In this document: piece by piece, positions 6,540 to 6,771 of the stretch | Layout: every line of letters begins with the position of its first letter | How positions within the stretch are numbered: position 1 is the first letter of the stretch | Assembly (NCBI GenBank): GCA_017381395.1 | Contig: JAFOCH010000148.1 | Location: 1 to 6,771, forward strand | Source of the DNA: Clostridia bacterium | GTDB lineage: Bacteria; Bacillota; Clostridia; Oscillospirales; Acutalibacteraceae | Length of the DNA: 6,771 bases | Direction of reading: 5' to 3' | Made by a program: the position numbers and the translations under genes | The notes under the pieces: model-generated | Told to the model about the DNA's origin: nothing | Database searches by the model: none | The model's input: only the letters and a program-made list of their open reading frames with translations

Positions 6540-6627
6540 AGTAAAAAATAAGACCTCCCATGTATAATGGTGATGAAGGTTTGCCGACCGCATGACAATA
6601 CAAGGGAGGAATATCCAAGAAATGGAC
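6540..6627 (-). ncRNA. Predicted antisense RNA to the tnpA leader (art200-like)
   Basis: On the - strand, TTGCAT (6662-6657) and TAAACT (6639-6634) are 17 bases apart. The -10 has an upstream TG (TGC at 6642-6640), making it an extended -10 promoter. Transcription would start near 6627, run across the tnpA start codon and ribosome binding site, and end at an inverted repeat (6609-6598 with 6565-6554) followed by TCTTATTTTTTAC (6553-6541). The product would be about 85-90 nt, fully complementary to the tnpA leader. Salmonella IS200 is known to encode an antisense RNA of this kind, art200, that represses tnpA. Here both promoter and terminator are predicted from sequence only. Confidence 0.45.
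6554..6609 (+). promoter_or_regulatory. tnpA: Inverted repeat hiding the tnpA ribosome binding site
   Basis: CCTCCC-A-TGTAT (6554-6565) is complementary to ATACA-A-GGGAGG (6598-6609), eleven base pairs with one A/A mismatch, closing a 32-base loop. The second arm contains the AGGGAGG ribosome binding site of tnpA, 12 bases before its ATG. In mRNA containing both arms the site would be masked, keeping transposase synthesis low, as shown for Salmonella IS200. A TATAAT (6563-6568) overlaps the first arm. Confidence 0.68.
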
Positions 6628-6771
6628 AAGAATAGTTTAGCACAAACAACATGGGAATGCAAATATCACATAGTTTTTGCACCGAAATTTCGCAGGCAAG
6701 TAATATATGGCAGAATACGTGCAGATATTGGAAAAATATTACGCGAATTATGTGAAAGAAAAGGTATAGAA
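6622..6771 (+). CDS. tnpA: IS200/IS605-family Y1 transposase TnpA, N-terminal part (runs off the window)
   Basis: The 50 codons present read MDKNSLAQTTWECKYHIVFA followed by PKFRR and further residues to GIE at the window edge. The W-x-C-K-Y-H-I-V-F-A-P-K block is the hallmark start of IS200-type single-strand HUH transposases. Full-length proteins are about 130-155 aa, so roughly two thirds lie beyond 6771, including the expected HUH metal-binding pair and the catalytic tyrosine; intactness cannot be judged. The gene starts 12 bases after a strong AGGGAGG that is predicted to be hidden in a leader hairpin. No accessory TnpB gene is seen, but only the left part of the element is in view. There is no frameshift in the visible part. 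Confidence 0.9.
   Translation, partial: MDKNSLAQTTWECKYHIVFAPKFRRQVIYGRIRADIGKILRELCERKGIE

Larger units (their letters stand above)
6491..6771 (+). mobile_element. Left part of an IS200-type (IS200/IS605 family) insertion sequence, truncated by the window edge
   Basis: The element is recognised by its transposase gene starting at 6622, the GC-rich left-end hairpin (6501-6519) and the structured leader. Members of this family move as single strands and have subterminal hairpins, not terminal inverted repeats. The exact left edge is inferred: TTTAG at 6486-6490 lies ten bases before the hairpin and could be the cleavage/target motif, with TAAA at 6497-6500 as its complementary guide. The true edge should lie between about 6478 and 6500. 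The right end is outside the window, so completeness cannot be judged. It sits behind a terminator and disrupts no visible gene. Confidence 0.82.

Noticed and set aside
6476..6682. 68-aa open frame on the - strand across the IS leader
   Set aside because: It is antisense to the structured leader and the tnpA start, has no ribosome binding site or family resemblance, and is explained by the IS elements.

Overview
The window looks like a low-to-moderate GC, spore-forming member of the Clostridia, probably an Oscillospiraceae/Ruminococcaceae-type gut bacterium. The grounds are spoIIR (endospore formation), ispE (non-mevalonate isoprenoid pathway), strong AAGGAGGG-type ribosome binding sites, short intergenic gaps and compact hairpin/U-tract terminators. 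The species cannot be named from the sequence alone.

All genes read on the + strand. Region 1 (about 1-2610) is a housekeeping/sporulation block. It holds an Lrp/AsnC-family regulator (start near 32 or 44), a class I/II PLP-dependent aminotransferase that overlaps the regulator's stop codon by one base, and ispE seven bases further on. An intrinsic-terminator-like hairpin closes this block. Its 3' arm also carries the ribosome binding site, and possibly the start codon, of spoIIR, which encodes the forespore signal that triggers pro-sigma-E processing. A second terminator follows spoIIR.

Region 2 (about 3224-6477) is a self-contained two-gene unit between terminators. The first protein (637 aa) has two N-terminal membrane segments, a long acidic extracytoplasmic region with a DxDxDG loop, a bacterial SH3 domain and a C-terminal Ig-like (BIG2) domain. 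The second (391 aa) has one membrane anchor, and its extracytoplasmic C-terminus resembles the IseA family of DL-endopeptidase inhibitors. Together they suggest a membrane-anchored, cell-wall-facing pair of unknown function. They are the least understood genes in the window.

Region 3 (about 6480-6771) is the left end of an IS200-type insertion sequence, cut off by the window edge after 50 codons of the Y1 transposase gene tnpA. Its leader is densely structured: a perfect 8-bp GC-rich left-end hairpin, an inverted repeat that would hide the tnpA ribosome binding site, and an antisense promoter-like sequence inside tnpA. On the opposite strand the same inverted repeat is followed by a T-tract, so a short antisense RNA of roughly 90 nt can be predicted. 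This parallels the IS200 control circuit known from Salmonella, but here it is only predicted. The insertion sits just beyond the terminator of the two-gene unit and appears to break no gene.
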